Below, one piece after another: positions 25,254 to 33,417 of a stretch of 38,525 bases of DNA; within the stretch, counting starts at the first letter, position 1; the number at the start of each line of letters is the position of its first letter. The notes below the pieces were generated by a model. It worked only from the letters and a program-made list of their open reading frames with translations, had not been told where the DNA came from and made no database searches. A program made the position numbers and the translations under genes. The DNA lies in contig NZ_FMAH01000055.1 in the NCBI RefSeq assembly GCF_900094545.1, forward strand, positions 1 to 38,525, given 5' to 3'. The DNA comes from Martinezella miluonensis (GTDB lineage: Bacteria; Pseudomonadota; Alphaproteobacteria; Rhizobiales; Rhizobiaceae).

Positions 25254-25603
25254 CGAACTGCCGCAAGCACGCTCCGAGGGGTTTTCCGCGCTCGCTATCC
25301 GCGGGCAGGATCATTGGCGGCAGGCAATGCGTCCCGGCAATTGCCGCCGTGAACCCAGCTGCTTTCCCGATGTGTCGGCCGCTCTTGCGCTAGGTCGGAA
25401 ACGGTCGTTGATGACAAGACCGCCCCAAACGATGGTTTCGGGATGGAACGGATGATTTCGCTGTCATTGGCGAGAATATTATTCCAAAATCGTTTCAGAA
25501 ATTAGCAAATCACTATAGGCTTAATATCGACTCGACTGTGCGTACGCTTCGAGCGAGTTCGCTGCGCCCGTCGAGCAAGACAATCCTGCGAAGAAAAGCC
25601 GAC
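25254..25603. other. Intergenic region before the MFS exporter
   Basis: No gene is apparent. The right half is AT-rich and includes GAATATTATTC at 25474-25484, an 11-bp palindrome about 120 bp before the exporter start, within a likely promoter region. No clear terminator for the glycerate kinase operon was found by eye. Confidence 0.4.
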
Positions 25604-27232
25604 ATGCCCAAAAGAACCTCTCCGCTCGTCGCGTTTCAGTCCAAGACATTCCGCTCGCTCTGGTCGGCAACGCTCATCTCAAATCTCGGCGGATTGGTTG
25701 AAGGCGTGGGTGCCGCCTGGCTCATGACCAGCCTTGCCACATCCCACGGCATGGTGGCACTGGTCCAATCCTCCACTACCTTGCCCGTCATGATTTTCTC
25801 GCTTGCGGCCGGCGCGCTTGCCGATAACTACGAGCGAAGACGGATCATGCTGATTGCGCAGATGCTGATGCTGTGCGTGTCCGCAACGCTCGCCGTGCTG
25901 TCCTACAGCAATGCCTTGACGCCGTGGCTGCTGCTGAGCCTCACCTTCCTGATCGGCTGTGGAGGTGCCCTGCACAATCCGTCATGGCAGGCCTCGATGG
26001 GCGATGTCGTTCCGCGTGACCATCTGCCGGGTGCCGTCGCGCTCAATAGCATGAGCTACAATCTGATGCGTAGCATCGGCCCTGCGATCGGCGGCCTCAT
26101 CGTCGCAGCCGCAGGTGCTGCTTTCGCCTTTCTCTTCAACGTCTTCTGTTATTTCGCCCTGATTTTCGCCTTGTGGCGCTGGAAGAAGGCCCCCGCCCGC
26201 AACATGTTGCCGCGCGAGCCCTTCGGCAGCGCAATGTCGGCTGGATTCCGCTACGTCCTGATGTCGCCGAACCTGCTCAAGGTTATGTGCCGCGGCTTTG
26301 TCTTCGGCCTGACGGCGATCGTCATCCTGGCGCTGCTGCCGCTGGTTGCGCGCGACCATGTGCATGGCACCGCCATTACTTACGGCATCATGCTCGGCTT
26401 CTTCGGCTTCGGCGCGATTTGCGGCGCGCTGCTGATCGGCCGCATTCGCGATCTCCTGAGCAATGAGTGGGTGATCCGCGGCGCATTCTTCACGCTGGCG
26501 ACCAGCAGCTTCTGCCTGGCGCTGAGCAATCAACTGTGGCTCAGCTGTCTGTTGTTGATGCCTGCAGGCGTGGCATGGGTACAGGCCTTCTCGCTGTTCA
26601 ACGTCACGGTTCAGCTTTCCACGCCGCGCTGGGTCGTTGGCCGTGCTCTTTCGCTCTACCAGACCGCCACCTTCGGCGGCATGGCGGCAGGAAGCTGGCT
26701 CTGGGGCGAACTGGCCGACAGTCATGGCGTAACCGGCGCCCTTCTCATTGCAAGCGCCACGCTCGCGATAGGCGGTCTGCTCGGTCTTCTGTTGCGGCAA
26801 CCGGATTTTGAATCCCTCAATCTCGATCCGACGAACACGTTCAGCGAACCGCAACTGCAGCTCGACCTGCGTTCCCGAAGCGGCCCGATCCTGGTCATGG
26901 TGGATTACAGCATCGATCAGGAAGACGTAGCTGAATTCCTGGCCGTCATGGCGCAGCGCCGCAGGATGAGAATCCGGGATGGCGCAAAGCAATGGTCGCT
27001 GCTGCGCGATCTCGAAAAGCCGAACACCTGGACGGAAAGCTACCATCTGCCGACCTGGATCGATTATGTCCGCCACAGCCAGCGCCAGACGCATGCCGAC
27101 GTCGAGGTTTCCGAGCGCCTTGATGCGCTGCACCGAGGCGATCAACCGCCAATCATCCATCATATGATCGAACGACAAACGGTACCGCGGCATGACGACA
27201 TGCCTCTGAAGCCCTATCTCGACGCGACATGA
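25604..27232 (+). CDS. MFS_3-family exporter with C-terminal extension
   Basis: A 542-residue major facilitator of the MFS_3/EntS-like (DHA3) group. About 12 hydrophobic segments span residues 15-405, starting RSLWSATLISNLGGLVEGVGAAWLM, with the loop motif GALADNYERRRIML (about residues 68-81) typical of the superfamily. Residues about 430-542 form a soluble tail (GPILVMVDYSIDQEDVAEFLAVM...TWTESYHLPTWIDYVRHSQR) resembling an antibiotic-biosynthesis-monooxygenase-like fold, which MFS_3 proteins often carry. Relatives export siderophores or drugs; the substrate is not readable. ATG 25604 (MPKRTSPLVAF) is taken over a GTG 22 codons upstream, whose added residues are not conserved-looking. Confidence 0.85.
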   Translation: MPKRTSPLVAFQSKTFRSLWSATLISNLGGLVEGVGAAWLMTSLATSHGMVALVQSSTTLPVMIFSLAAGALADNYERRRIMLIAQMLMLCVSATLAVLSYSNALTPWLLLSLTFLIGCGGALHNPSWQASMGDVVPRDHLPGAVALNSMSYNLMRSIGPAIGGLIVAAAGAAFAFLFNVFCYFALIFALWRWKKAPARNMLPREPFGSAMSAGFRYVLMSPNLLKVMCRGFVFGLTAIVILALLPLVARDHVHGTAITYGIMLGFFGFGAICGALLIGRIRDLLSNEWVIRGAFFTLATSSFCLALSNQLWLSCLLLMPAGVAWVQAFSLFNVTVQLSTPRWVVGRALSLYQTATFGGMAAGSWLWGELADSHGVTGALLIASATLAIGGLLGLLLRQPDFESLNLDPTNTFSEPQLQLDLRSRSGPILVMVDYSIDQEDVAEFLAVMAQRRRMRIRDGAKQWSLLRDLEKPNTWTESYHLPTWIDYVRHSQRQTHADVEVSERLDALHRGDQPPIIHHMIERQTVPRHDDMPLKPYLDAT

Positions 27233-27407
27233 TAGAGCTGAGCGAGCAGGCTTCCCGCTTCAGCTCTGTCTCTTCAGCCGTCTGATTATGATCATCACGC
27301 CCGAATGTCTCGCACAAAAATTGCGTGGCAGGCCGCCGATTGCGATGATGGCCGACGGCTCGACTTTTTTCCGCCTTGGCTGTTTACTCATGCGTGAAGC
27401 GGGGGCG

Positions 27408-27881
27408 ATGATGAAAACTCTTTTTCTTGCATTTTTGGCAACGACAGTATCTTGCACCACGGCGTTTGCATCTGGCACCATCTATTATGGCTCTCGCGCC
27501 GGGATGGAAGTGACAATCGTCAACATGTCCGGTCTCGATACATCGCATGCGGAAATCCGGACCAAGCACACACGGGAAAACGCAGTCGCCTTCTGCCGTG
27601 AGTATGTTCAGAAAGTCACGCCGGATTGTATCAAGCAGGAGTTGGCGACGCCGTTGAATGACCTCATCCAAGCCGATTGCAAAACCGGAGTTTTTACAGA
27701 TTTCGTTGGCGACCGGCATCAGTTCCAGGGTCGTAATCCAGCGGCCGGCAGCATGGCCAAATATCGGCTGGTGGACTTGAAGACGAATGAGGCCGCTGAT
27801 GGTTCCTCCGCGTCCGGCTATTCGACAAATATGGGGATCTTTCGGGCTTTGTGCCCAAGAACTGCGCCGCAAGACGACTGA
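27408..27881 (+). CDS. Small secreted hypothetical protein, four mature cysteines
   Basis: A 157-residue protein of unknown function. It starts MMKTLFLAFLATTVSCTTAFA, a clear Sec signal peptide with cleavage likely after AFA (about residue 21), followed by SGTIYYGSRAGMEVTIVNMSG. The mature part has four cysteines (in FCREY, DCIKQ, DCKTG and LCPRT), enough for two disulfides, fitting a periplasmic protein. No family is recognised. ATG 27408 is chosen because it puts the signal peptide at the N-terminus; longer frames from 27288 or 27390 would bury it. It is 175 bp after the MFS exporter and convergent with the TetR gene. Confidence 0.7.
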   Translation: MMKTLFLAFLATTVSCTTAFASGTIYYGSRAGMEVTIVNMSGLDTSHAEIRTKHTRENAVAFCREYVQKVTPDCIKQELATPLNDLIQADCKTGVFTDFVGDRHQFQGRNPAAGSMAKYRLVDLKTNEAADGSSASGYSTNMGIFRALCPRTAPQDD

Positions 27882-27967
27882 GGCGCAGCTGCACTCCTCA
27901 CTCTTTCATTCGCTGACAACGTGACAACAGCGCCCCATCTCTTCGAGATCAACCGAAATGCAATCGG

Positions 27968-28615
27968 TCAGATTTGGCATCCTTTCAGGAAGATATCGGC
28001 ACAGATCCGGGCGCGCTGGGCAATCTCGTCGATACCAGGCGTCTTTTGCTGACGCAGGATCGCGGCGCGCTGCGGTTCCATGATCATCATTCCGCGCAGC
28101 ATGCCGGAGGCCATATGCGGGTCCTCGAGCTTGATCAGCCCGCGTTCGACCTGCGTTGTCAGCCATTTCTCCATCACCGCATTCGAGCCGACGATGGCGG
28201 TCTCGTAGAAGCTCTTGGCGATTTCGGGAAAGCGGTCGGATTCCGCGATAATGAGGCGCATCATGTCCACCGTATCATCCGACATCGTCAACATACCGTA
28301 GGCCGTCAGAAGTCGCTCCAGCCCCTCCCGCAAATCCATCGTTGCGAGCGTCGACTGGTCAAGCGCCAAGAAGAACCGATTAATGCGATCGGAAATGATG
28401 CTCGACAGCAAATCCGCCTTGGCCGGGAACAGCCTGTAGAGCGTCTTCGTCGAGACACCGGCCGTTTGTGCGATCGCGTTGATGCTTGTGGCGGCATAGC
28501 CATTTTCCCGAAACTGGGTGTCCGCTGCCTCGATGATCAGGCTTTTCGTATCGTCGTCGCAACGGATCTGGGGTCGACCCCTCGACCGCTTCTCGATTAA
28601 TTGAATTTCGACCAT
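27968..28615 (-). CDS. TetR-family repressor, divergent from emrAB
   Basis: A 215-residue TetR-type regulator. After RSRGRPQIRCDDD the helix-turn-helix covers about residues 25-65 (AADTQFRENGYAATSINAIA, AGVSTKTLYRLFPAKADLL). The rest is the helical ligand-binding domain, ending DEIAQRARICADIFLKG. ATG 28615 is chosen because upstream in-frame codons run through the AT-rich promoter region and into emrA. It is divergent from emrA over 134 bp, the usual layout for a local repressor of a drug-efflux operon. Inducer unknown. Confidence 0.9.
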   Translation of the reverse strand: MVEIQLIEKRSRGRPQIRCDDDTKSLIIEAADTQFRENGYAATSINAIAQTAGVSTKTLYRLFPAKADLLSSIISDRINRFFLALDQSTLATMDLREGLERLLTAYGMLTMSDDTVDMMRLIIAESDRFPEIAKSFYETAIVGSNAVMEKWLTTQVERGLIKLEDPHMASGMLRGMMIMEPQRAAILRQQKTPGIDEIAQRARICADIFLKGCQI

Positions 28616-28620
28616 AATAA

Positions 28621-28669
28621 TTTTCCAAATTCCTGTTGACTTCCATTTTATAGCGCATATTTTGGAAAA
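28621..28669. promoter_or_regulatory. Divergent tetR-emrA control region with inverted repeat
   Basis: TTTTCCAAA (28621-28629) and TTTGGAAAA (28661-28669) are perfect inverted repeats 31 bp apart. Between and over them lies a promoter for emrA: TTGACT (28636-28641), 16 bp, TATTTT (28658-28663). The right arm overlaps the -10 and the left arm abuts the tetR start, so a repressor bound here could shut both genes. Confidence 0.55.
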
Positions 28670-28749
28670 CAGCAAGTTTCCTAAATATCGAGCCGAGAAT
28701 TTTGGCGGCCTATCCATCCGTCGAAGCCGGTCCTTCGGGAGTAACAGCA

Positions 28750-29931
28750 ATGGAAAGCAAGGTTCATGTGTTGAATGCCGGCAAGCAGGCGCCTGCCGCA
28801 GAGGCACCGTCCATGGACGCTGGCAAGCCGGGCGTGCCGGCGGAACTGGCGCGTATTGCCTCTGAGGAAAAGCCGGCGACGAAGCGCGGCAAGCCGTTCC
28901 TGATCGGAGCGACCGCGCTCGTCGTCATCGCCGCCGCTGCCTATTACGGGCATAATTACTGGACGATCGGCCGCTTCCAGGTATCGACCGACGATGCCTA
29001 TGTGCAGGCCGACAACAGCGCTATTGCACCGAAAATCTCCGGCTATGTCACCAATGTCCTCGTCAGCGACAATCAGCCCGTCAAGGCGGGACAAGTGCTT
29101 GCCCGCATTGACGATCGCGACTTCAGGACGGCGCTCGACCAGGCCAAGGCCGATGTTGCCGCCGCTCAAGCCGATGTCGAGGCCAAGCAGGCTTCTCTCG
29201 ACATGCAGCAATCGCTGATATCGGCCGCCCAGGCGACGGTCGACGTCGACAGGGCCAACGAGACCTTTGCCGAACAAAACGACAAGCGCTATGCGAGCCT
29301 TTCGGTGAATGGCTACGCCGCGGTGCAAACCGCACAGCAGGCCGCTTCTCAGATCGCCGCTGCGCGCGCCGCCATCAATCGCGACACCGCGTCGCTTGCG
29401 GCAACCACCAAGCAGGTCGATCTGTTGAAAGCGCAGCTGGCACAAGCCAAGGCGACAATTGCCCATGATCAGGCGGTCCAAAGCCAAGCCGAGCTCAATC
29501 TCTCCTATACGGCCATTACCGCTCCGCTCGACGGCGTCGTCGGCAATCGCACGCTCCGCGTCGGCCAATATGTCCAGGCCGGCACGCAGCTGATGTCGGT
29601 GGTGCCGACATCGGCAGCCTACATCATTGCCAATTACAAGGAGACCCAGTTGACCGACGTGCGGGCCGGTCAGCCGGTCGACATCGAAGTCGATATGTTC
29701 CCCGGCCGCACCTATCACGGCCATGTCGACAGCCTGGCACCCGCCAGCGGCCAGGAATTTGCGCTGCTGCCGCCGGACAATGCCACGGGCAATTTCACCA
29801 AAGTGGTGCAACGCATCCCGGTCAAGATCGTCCTTGACGCAGACAGCGCAACATCCGGCGACCTACGCCCCGGCATGTCGGTGCAACCGAGCATCGACAT
29901 CAAGACGGCCGATCAGGGCCACGGCGCGTGA
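28750..29931 (+). CDS. emrA: EmrA-type membrane fusion protein of an efflux pump
   Basis: A 393-residue periplasmic adaptor of the HlyD/EmrA family. A cytoplasmic N-terminus (about residues 1-50, Ala/Lys-rich) leads to one membrane helix (FLIGATALVVIAAAAYYGH, about 55-73). Then come a barrel-sandwich segment (STDDAYVQADNSAIAPKISG), an alpha-helical hairpin rich in Ala/Gln (about 130-250) that should contact an outer-membrane channel, the second lipoyl half (LSYTAITAPLDGVVGNRTL), and the MacA-like barrel. ATG 28750 follows GGGAG at nine bases. It lies just before emrB; no outer-membrane channel gene is nearby, so a general TolC would be needed. Confidence 0.92.
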   Translation: MESKVHVLNAGKQAPAAEAPSMDAGKPGVPAELARIASEEKPATKRGKPFLIGATALVVIAAAAYYGHNYWTIGRFQVSTDDAYVQADNSAIAPKISGYVTNVLVSDNQPVKAGQVLARIDDRDFRTALDQAKADVAAAQADVEAKQASLDMQQSLISAAQATVDVDRANETFAEQNDKRYASLSVNGYAAVQTAQQAASQIAAARAAINRDTASLAATTKQVDLLKAQLAQAKATIAHDQAVQSQAELNLSYTAITAPLDGVVGNRTLRVGQYVQAGTQLMSVVPTSAAYIIANYKETQLTDVRAGQPVDIEVDMFPGRTYHGHVDSLAPASGQEFALLPPDNATGNFTKVVQRIPVKIVLDADSATSGDLRPGMSVQPSIDIKTADQGHGA

Positions 29932-29957
29932 ATGCCGAGGATGAGGAGTACGGAACC

Positions 29958-31541
29958 ATGTCCACCACAACAGCCGCCGCCGTCCCACAGCAAAGTGCGA
30001 AGGCCAGCACCAAAGAATGGATTGCCGTGCTTGCCGGCATGATCGGCGCCTTCATGGCAATTCTCAACATACAGATCACCAACGCCTCTCTCCTCGACAT
30101 AGAAGGCGGCATCGGCACGGGCGTCGACAACGGCGCCTGGATATCGACCTCTTACCTGATCGGCGAGATCGTCGTCATTCCATTGACCGCTTTTTTCAGC
30201 AGCGTCTTCTCGTTTCGCCGCTATATCCTCGTCAATTCGATCCTTTTTCCGCTGTTCTCGATCGCCTGTGCCTTCGCGCATGATCTTGGCACGATGATCG
30301 TCCTGCGCGGGCTGCAGGGCTTTGCCGGCGGCGTGCTCATCCCGATGGCCTTCACCATGATCCTCACCAAGCTGCCGAAATCGCAGCAGCCGACGGGGCT
30401 TGCCATCTTCGCTCTCTCGGTCACCGTTGCCCCGGCGATCGGCCCCACCATCGGCGGCTATCTGACTGAAAACTACGGCTGGCAGACGATCTTCTTCATC
30501 AATGCCTTGCCAAGCGCCATCATGGCGATCGCCCTTGCCCTTACGCTTGAAAAGGCGCCGATGCGGCTCGGCCTTCTGAAAGAGGGCGATTGGGCGGGGA
30601 TCGTCACGATGGCGATCGGGCTTTCGGCACTGCAGACCGTGCTTGAGGAAGGCAACAAGGACGACTGGTTCTCCTCACCCTTCATCCTCAAGCTCAGCGC
30701 CATCGCCGTCGTCTCGCTCGGCGCCTTCATCTGGATCGAGCTGACGGTCCAGAACCCGCTGGTGAAGCTGAGGCTGTTAAAGCAGCGCAATTTCGGCATC
30801 GGCGTTCTCGTCAATGTGCTGGTCGGCTTCGCCCTCTTTGGCTCGGTCTATATCCTGCCGCAATATCTCGGCCAGGTGCAGCGCTACAATGCCGAGCAGA
30901 TCGGCAACGTGCTCGCCTGGACGGGTCTGCCGCAGCTCATCCTGATCCCGCTGGTTCCGATGATGATGAAGCGCTTTGACGTCCGCTATATCGGCTTTCT
31001 CGGCATCGGCATCTTCGCGGTAAGCTGCTTCATGAACGTGACGCTTTCGGCCGATACCGCCGGCGACCAATTCTGGATCCCGAATATCGTGCGTGCCGTC
31101 GGCCAGGCCATGGTCATCACGCCGATCACGGCAATTACCACCGCCGGCATCGCAGCGGCTGATGCCGCCGCGGCGTCCGGCCTGACCAACATGCTGAGAA
31201 ACCTCGGAGGCGCTGTCGGAACGGCGACGCTCGGCACGGTGCTCACCAAGCGCGAACAGTTCCACTCCAACATCATCGGCCAGTCGGTGACGCTCTCCCG
31301 CGACGAGGTAAGAGAGCGGCTGACGCAGGTGACCAATTATTTCCTCTCGCATGGGGTCTCCGATCATGCCCTTGCCACGCAGAAAGCGACGGTCGCTCTC
31401 GGCAGTCTCATCAAGCGGCAGGCGCTGATCATGGGCTTCGGCGATACCTTCGCCGTAATCGGCATTTTGCTGGCAATAGCGGCTGTCGCCGTCCTTCTTG
31501 CCCGCAAGCCCGCCCCTGGCGGCGGAGCGGGCGCCCACTGA
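29958..31541 (+). CDS. emrB: EmrB-type DHA2 drug:H+ antiporter
   Basis: A 527-residue inner-membrane transporter with 14 predicted spans, the length of the DHA2 (EmrB/QacA) family. Features are the first-helix region WIAVLAGMIGAFMAILNIQITNA split by the conserved N..I.NA, WISTSYLIGEIVVIPL, LRGLQGFAGGVLIPM, and the antiporter motif-C region ALSVTVAPAIGPTIGGYL (about residues 163-180). ATG 29958 is used because an AGGAG lies nine bases upstream; a GTG at 29928 overlaps the emrA stop but lacks a good site. With EmrA it should export hydrophobic compounds. Substrate unknown; control is likely by the divergent TetR. Confidence 0.92.
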   Translation: MSTTTAAAVPQQSAKASTKEWIAVLAGMIGAFMAILNIQITNASLLDIEGGIGTGVDNGAWISTSYLIGEIVVIPLTAFFSSVFSFRRYILVNSILFPLFSIACAFAHDLGTMIVLRGLQGFAGGVLIPMAFTMILTKLPKSQQPTGLAIFALSVTVAPAIGPTIGGYLTENYGWQTIFFINALPSAIMAIALALTLEKAPMRLGLLKEGDWAGIVTMAIGLSALQTVLEEGNKDDWFSSPFILKLSAIAVVSLGAFIWIELTVQNPLVKLRLLKQRNFGIGVLVNVLVGFALFGSVYILPQYLGQVQRYNAEQIGNVLAWTGLPQLILIPLVPMMMKRFDVRYIGFLGIGIFAVSCFMNVTLSADTAGDQFWIPNIVRAVGQAMVITPITAITTAGIAAADAAAASGLTNMLRNLGGAVGTATLGTVLTKREQFHSNIIGQSVTLSRDEVRERLTQVTNYFLSHGVSDHALATQKATVALGSLIKRQALIMGFGDTFAVIGILLAIAAVAVLLARKPAPGGGAGAH

Positions 31542-31886
31542 GACAAGCGCAGGATGCGCGTGGCGCGAGGACCTGGTTCTTCGCGCCATGCGGATATGGT
31601 TGGACATCGCGAACCGGCCGGCCCGATCGTCGGTGACCAAAATCTGACCGACAAGAAATTCTCCGGCAACCCGACCCAATCCTACCGCATCCGCGAGCCG
31701 CTCCGGGTTACCGGTGAGGTCAAAGGCCCGCAAAGGCACTCTCCCCAACAACTAAGATACCAAGGATCACCTTGAACGCCGGAAGGCGCAAGGCATCGAA
31801 GCGATCCGCTGATCGCCGTCGGCAACAGGCTCATGGCCGATACGCCGAAACATCCGGTCGCTATCGAGATCGAGCCCGGTTGACGC
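31542..31886. other. Intergenic region, possible gene remnants
   Basis: Between emrB and the convergent AraC gene I see no intact gene. A short plus frame at about 31833-31883 (MADTPKHPVAIEIEPG, then stop) resembles the N-terminus of DUF427-type proteins and may be a truncated remnant. A minus frame near 31600-31740 also looks weakly protein-like. Both readings are tentative. Confidence 0.25.
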
Positions 31887-32855
31887 CTAGGCCTCGACGG
31901 CGCTTTCGGCGATATCGATCGGGTCGCTCCGTCCACTGCGTCTGATGGCCTGTGGCGGTTGCCCGAAAGCGCGCAGAAAAGCACGCCGCATACGGTCACG
32001 ATCGGCGAAACCCGTCTGGCGCGCGATGACGTCGATCGGGTGGCGGCTCTGTTCCATCAGGAGTCGCGCCGCCTCGACGCGCAGGCGCTCAACGATTTTG
32101 GCGGGCGGCTGCCCGGTCTCCGCCAGAAATGCCCGGCTGAACTGCCTGGGGCTGAGGCTTGCCACCTTGGCCAGTTGGGTGACCGAAAGTTCCGTTTGAA
32201 GGTTGCGCCGCGCATAGGTCAACGCGCGCTGAATACGGTCGGACTTCGGCGCGATGTCGAGAAGCTCGGAGAACTGCGACTGTCCTCCGGGTCGCCGGTG
32301 ATAGACGACCAGCTTGCGCGCGACCGCCCGCGCAATTTCCACGCCATGATCCTGCTCCACGAGCGCAAGCGCCAGATCGATCGCGGCGCTCGCACCTGCA
32401 GAGGTCCATATCGGCCCATCGGCGATGAAGATGCGATCCTGCTCGACCTTGACCGCCGGGAAGCGGTCGGCCAGTTCGCGCGCGTGGAACCAATGCGTCG
32501 TCGCTCGCCTTCCATCAAGAAGACCCGCCTCCGCAAGGACAAAAGCGCCGGTGCAGATCGAAACAACGCGGCGGTGGCGAGCGGTCGCGTCTTTCAGATG
32601 CTCGACGAGCCTGGGCGGAAACGGAACGATCGTCGGGGCTCCGGCAATCATAAGGGTATCGAAGCTCTGTCCGCGCAGCTCGACGGTATCGACGTCGACG
32701 CCGATGCAACTCCGAACGAGCCCACCCGTCATCGACACGGTCACCACCTCATAGGCGGGTTCCGGCAAGGTGCGGTTGGCGAATTCGAACGCCGATAGGG
32801 CGCCCAGAGAGAGCATGTGAAAGCTTGGATGGACCAGGAAACCAATGGTCTGCAT
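31887..32855 (-). CDS. GlxA-type AraC-family regulator (DJ-1/PfpI + HTH)
   Basis: A 322-residue regulator in two parts. Residues 1 to about 185 form a class-I glutamine-amidotransferase-like (DJ-1/PfpI) domain: MQTIGFLVHPSFHMLSLGAL, DTLMIAGAPTIVP, the nucleophile-elbow-like VVSICTGAFVLAEAGLLDGR (Cys conserved), and SAGASAAIDLALALVE. Residues about 210-315 hold the AraC DNA-binding domain with two helix-turn-helices (LSVTQLAKVASLSPRQFSRAF; PIDVIARQTGFADRDRMRRAF). ATG 32855 starts the DJ-1 domain; an upstream extension of 91 codons would run across the divergent promoter and into the ohr gene. It is divergent from the Ohr gene, which it probably controls. Confidence 0.9.
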   Translation of the reverse strand: MQTIGFLVHPSFHMLSLGALSAFEFANRTLPEPAYEVVTVSMTGGLVRSCIGVDVDTVELRGQSFDTLMIAGAPTIVPFPPRLVEHLKDATARHRRVVSICTGAFVLAEAGLLDGRRATTHWFHARELADRFPAVKVEQDRIFIADGPIWTSAGASAAIDLALALVEQDHGVEIARAVARKLVVYHRRPGGQSQFSELLDIAPKSDRIQRALTYARRNLQTELSVTQLAKVASLSPRQFSRAFLAETGQPPAKIVERLRVEAARLLMEQSRHPIDVIARQTGFADRDRMRRAFLRAFGQPPQAIRRSGRSDPIDIAESAVEA

Positions 32856-32990
32856 CGTCCTCACCGTGAATGTCTTGAAACGTCGTATATATGACATTTG
32901 TGCCGCAGCACTGCAACCCCACATCTCTTTCGTAGACGTGCAGGTCATTCGAAATCGAGACCGCTCGCCCCTCAAGAAAGGATGAAAGTC

Positions 32991-33404
32991 ATGCCAATGA
33001 AGACCCTTTACACTGCCCAGGTCCACACCGTCGGTGGCCGCGAAGGCGCGGCACGCAGCGCTGACGGCCGGATCGACGTCCGCCTCGCCGCGCCAGGCTC
33101 CAAGCGCCCGGGCACCAATCCCGAGCAATTGTTCGCCGCCGGATGGTCAGCCTGCTTCGAAGGCGCACTTGCCCGCGCTGCGGGAGAGGCCGGCGTCGCA
33201 CTGCCGGTCGACACGGCCGTCGATGCCGAAGTCGATCTCAACATCGACGAGATCGAAGGTTTCTCGATCAGCGCCCGGCTCGCCGTCAGCCTGCCTGGGC
33301 TTGAGCGGCAAGCGGCGCAGGCTCTGATCGACCGCGCACACGCAATCTGCCCTTATTCAAAGATGGTACGCGGCGGGATCGAAGCCGCCGTCGCCCTGGC
33401 CTGA
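32991..33404 (+). CDS. ohr: Ohr/OsmC-family organic hydroperoxide reductase
   Basis: A 137-residue thiol peroxidase. The two redox cysteines are Cys55 in GWSACFEGAL and Cys120 in HAICPYSKMVRG, the standard Ohr spacing, and a conserved arginine lies in GGREGAARS near residue 17. MKTLYTAQVHTVGGREG and APGSKRPGTNPEQLFAAG are typical of Ohr rather than OsmC. It reduces organic hydroperoxides using a lipoylated or thiol partner in the cytoplasm. ATG 32991 is chosen with AAGGA eight bases upstream; ATGs at 32982 and 32997 are alternatives. It is 13 bp before the epoxide hydrolase gene, so the two are co-transcribed. No adjacent OhrR (MarR) gene is present. Confidence 0.92.
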   Translation: MPMKTLYTAQVHTVGGREGAARSADGRIDVRLAAPGSKRPGTNPEQLFAAGWSACFEGALARAAGEAGVALPVDTAVDAEVDLNIDEIEGFSISARLAVSLPGLERQAAQALIDRAHAICPYSKMVRGGIEAAVALA

Positions 33405-33417
33405 TCGGAGACAGATA

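Noticed and set aside
32898..33128. Long N-terminal extension of the AraC gene overlapping the ohr gene
   Set aside because: The extra codons cross the divergent promoter and ohr; the DJ-1 domain begins naturally at the ATG at 32855.
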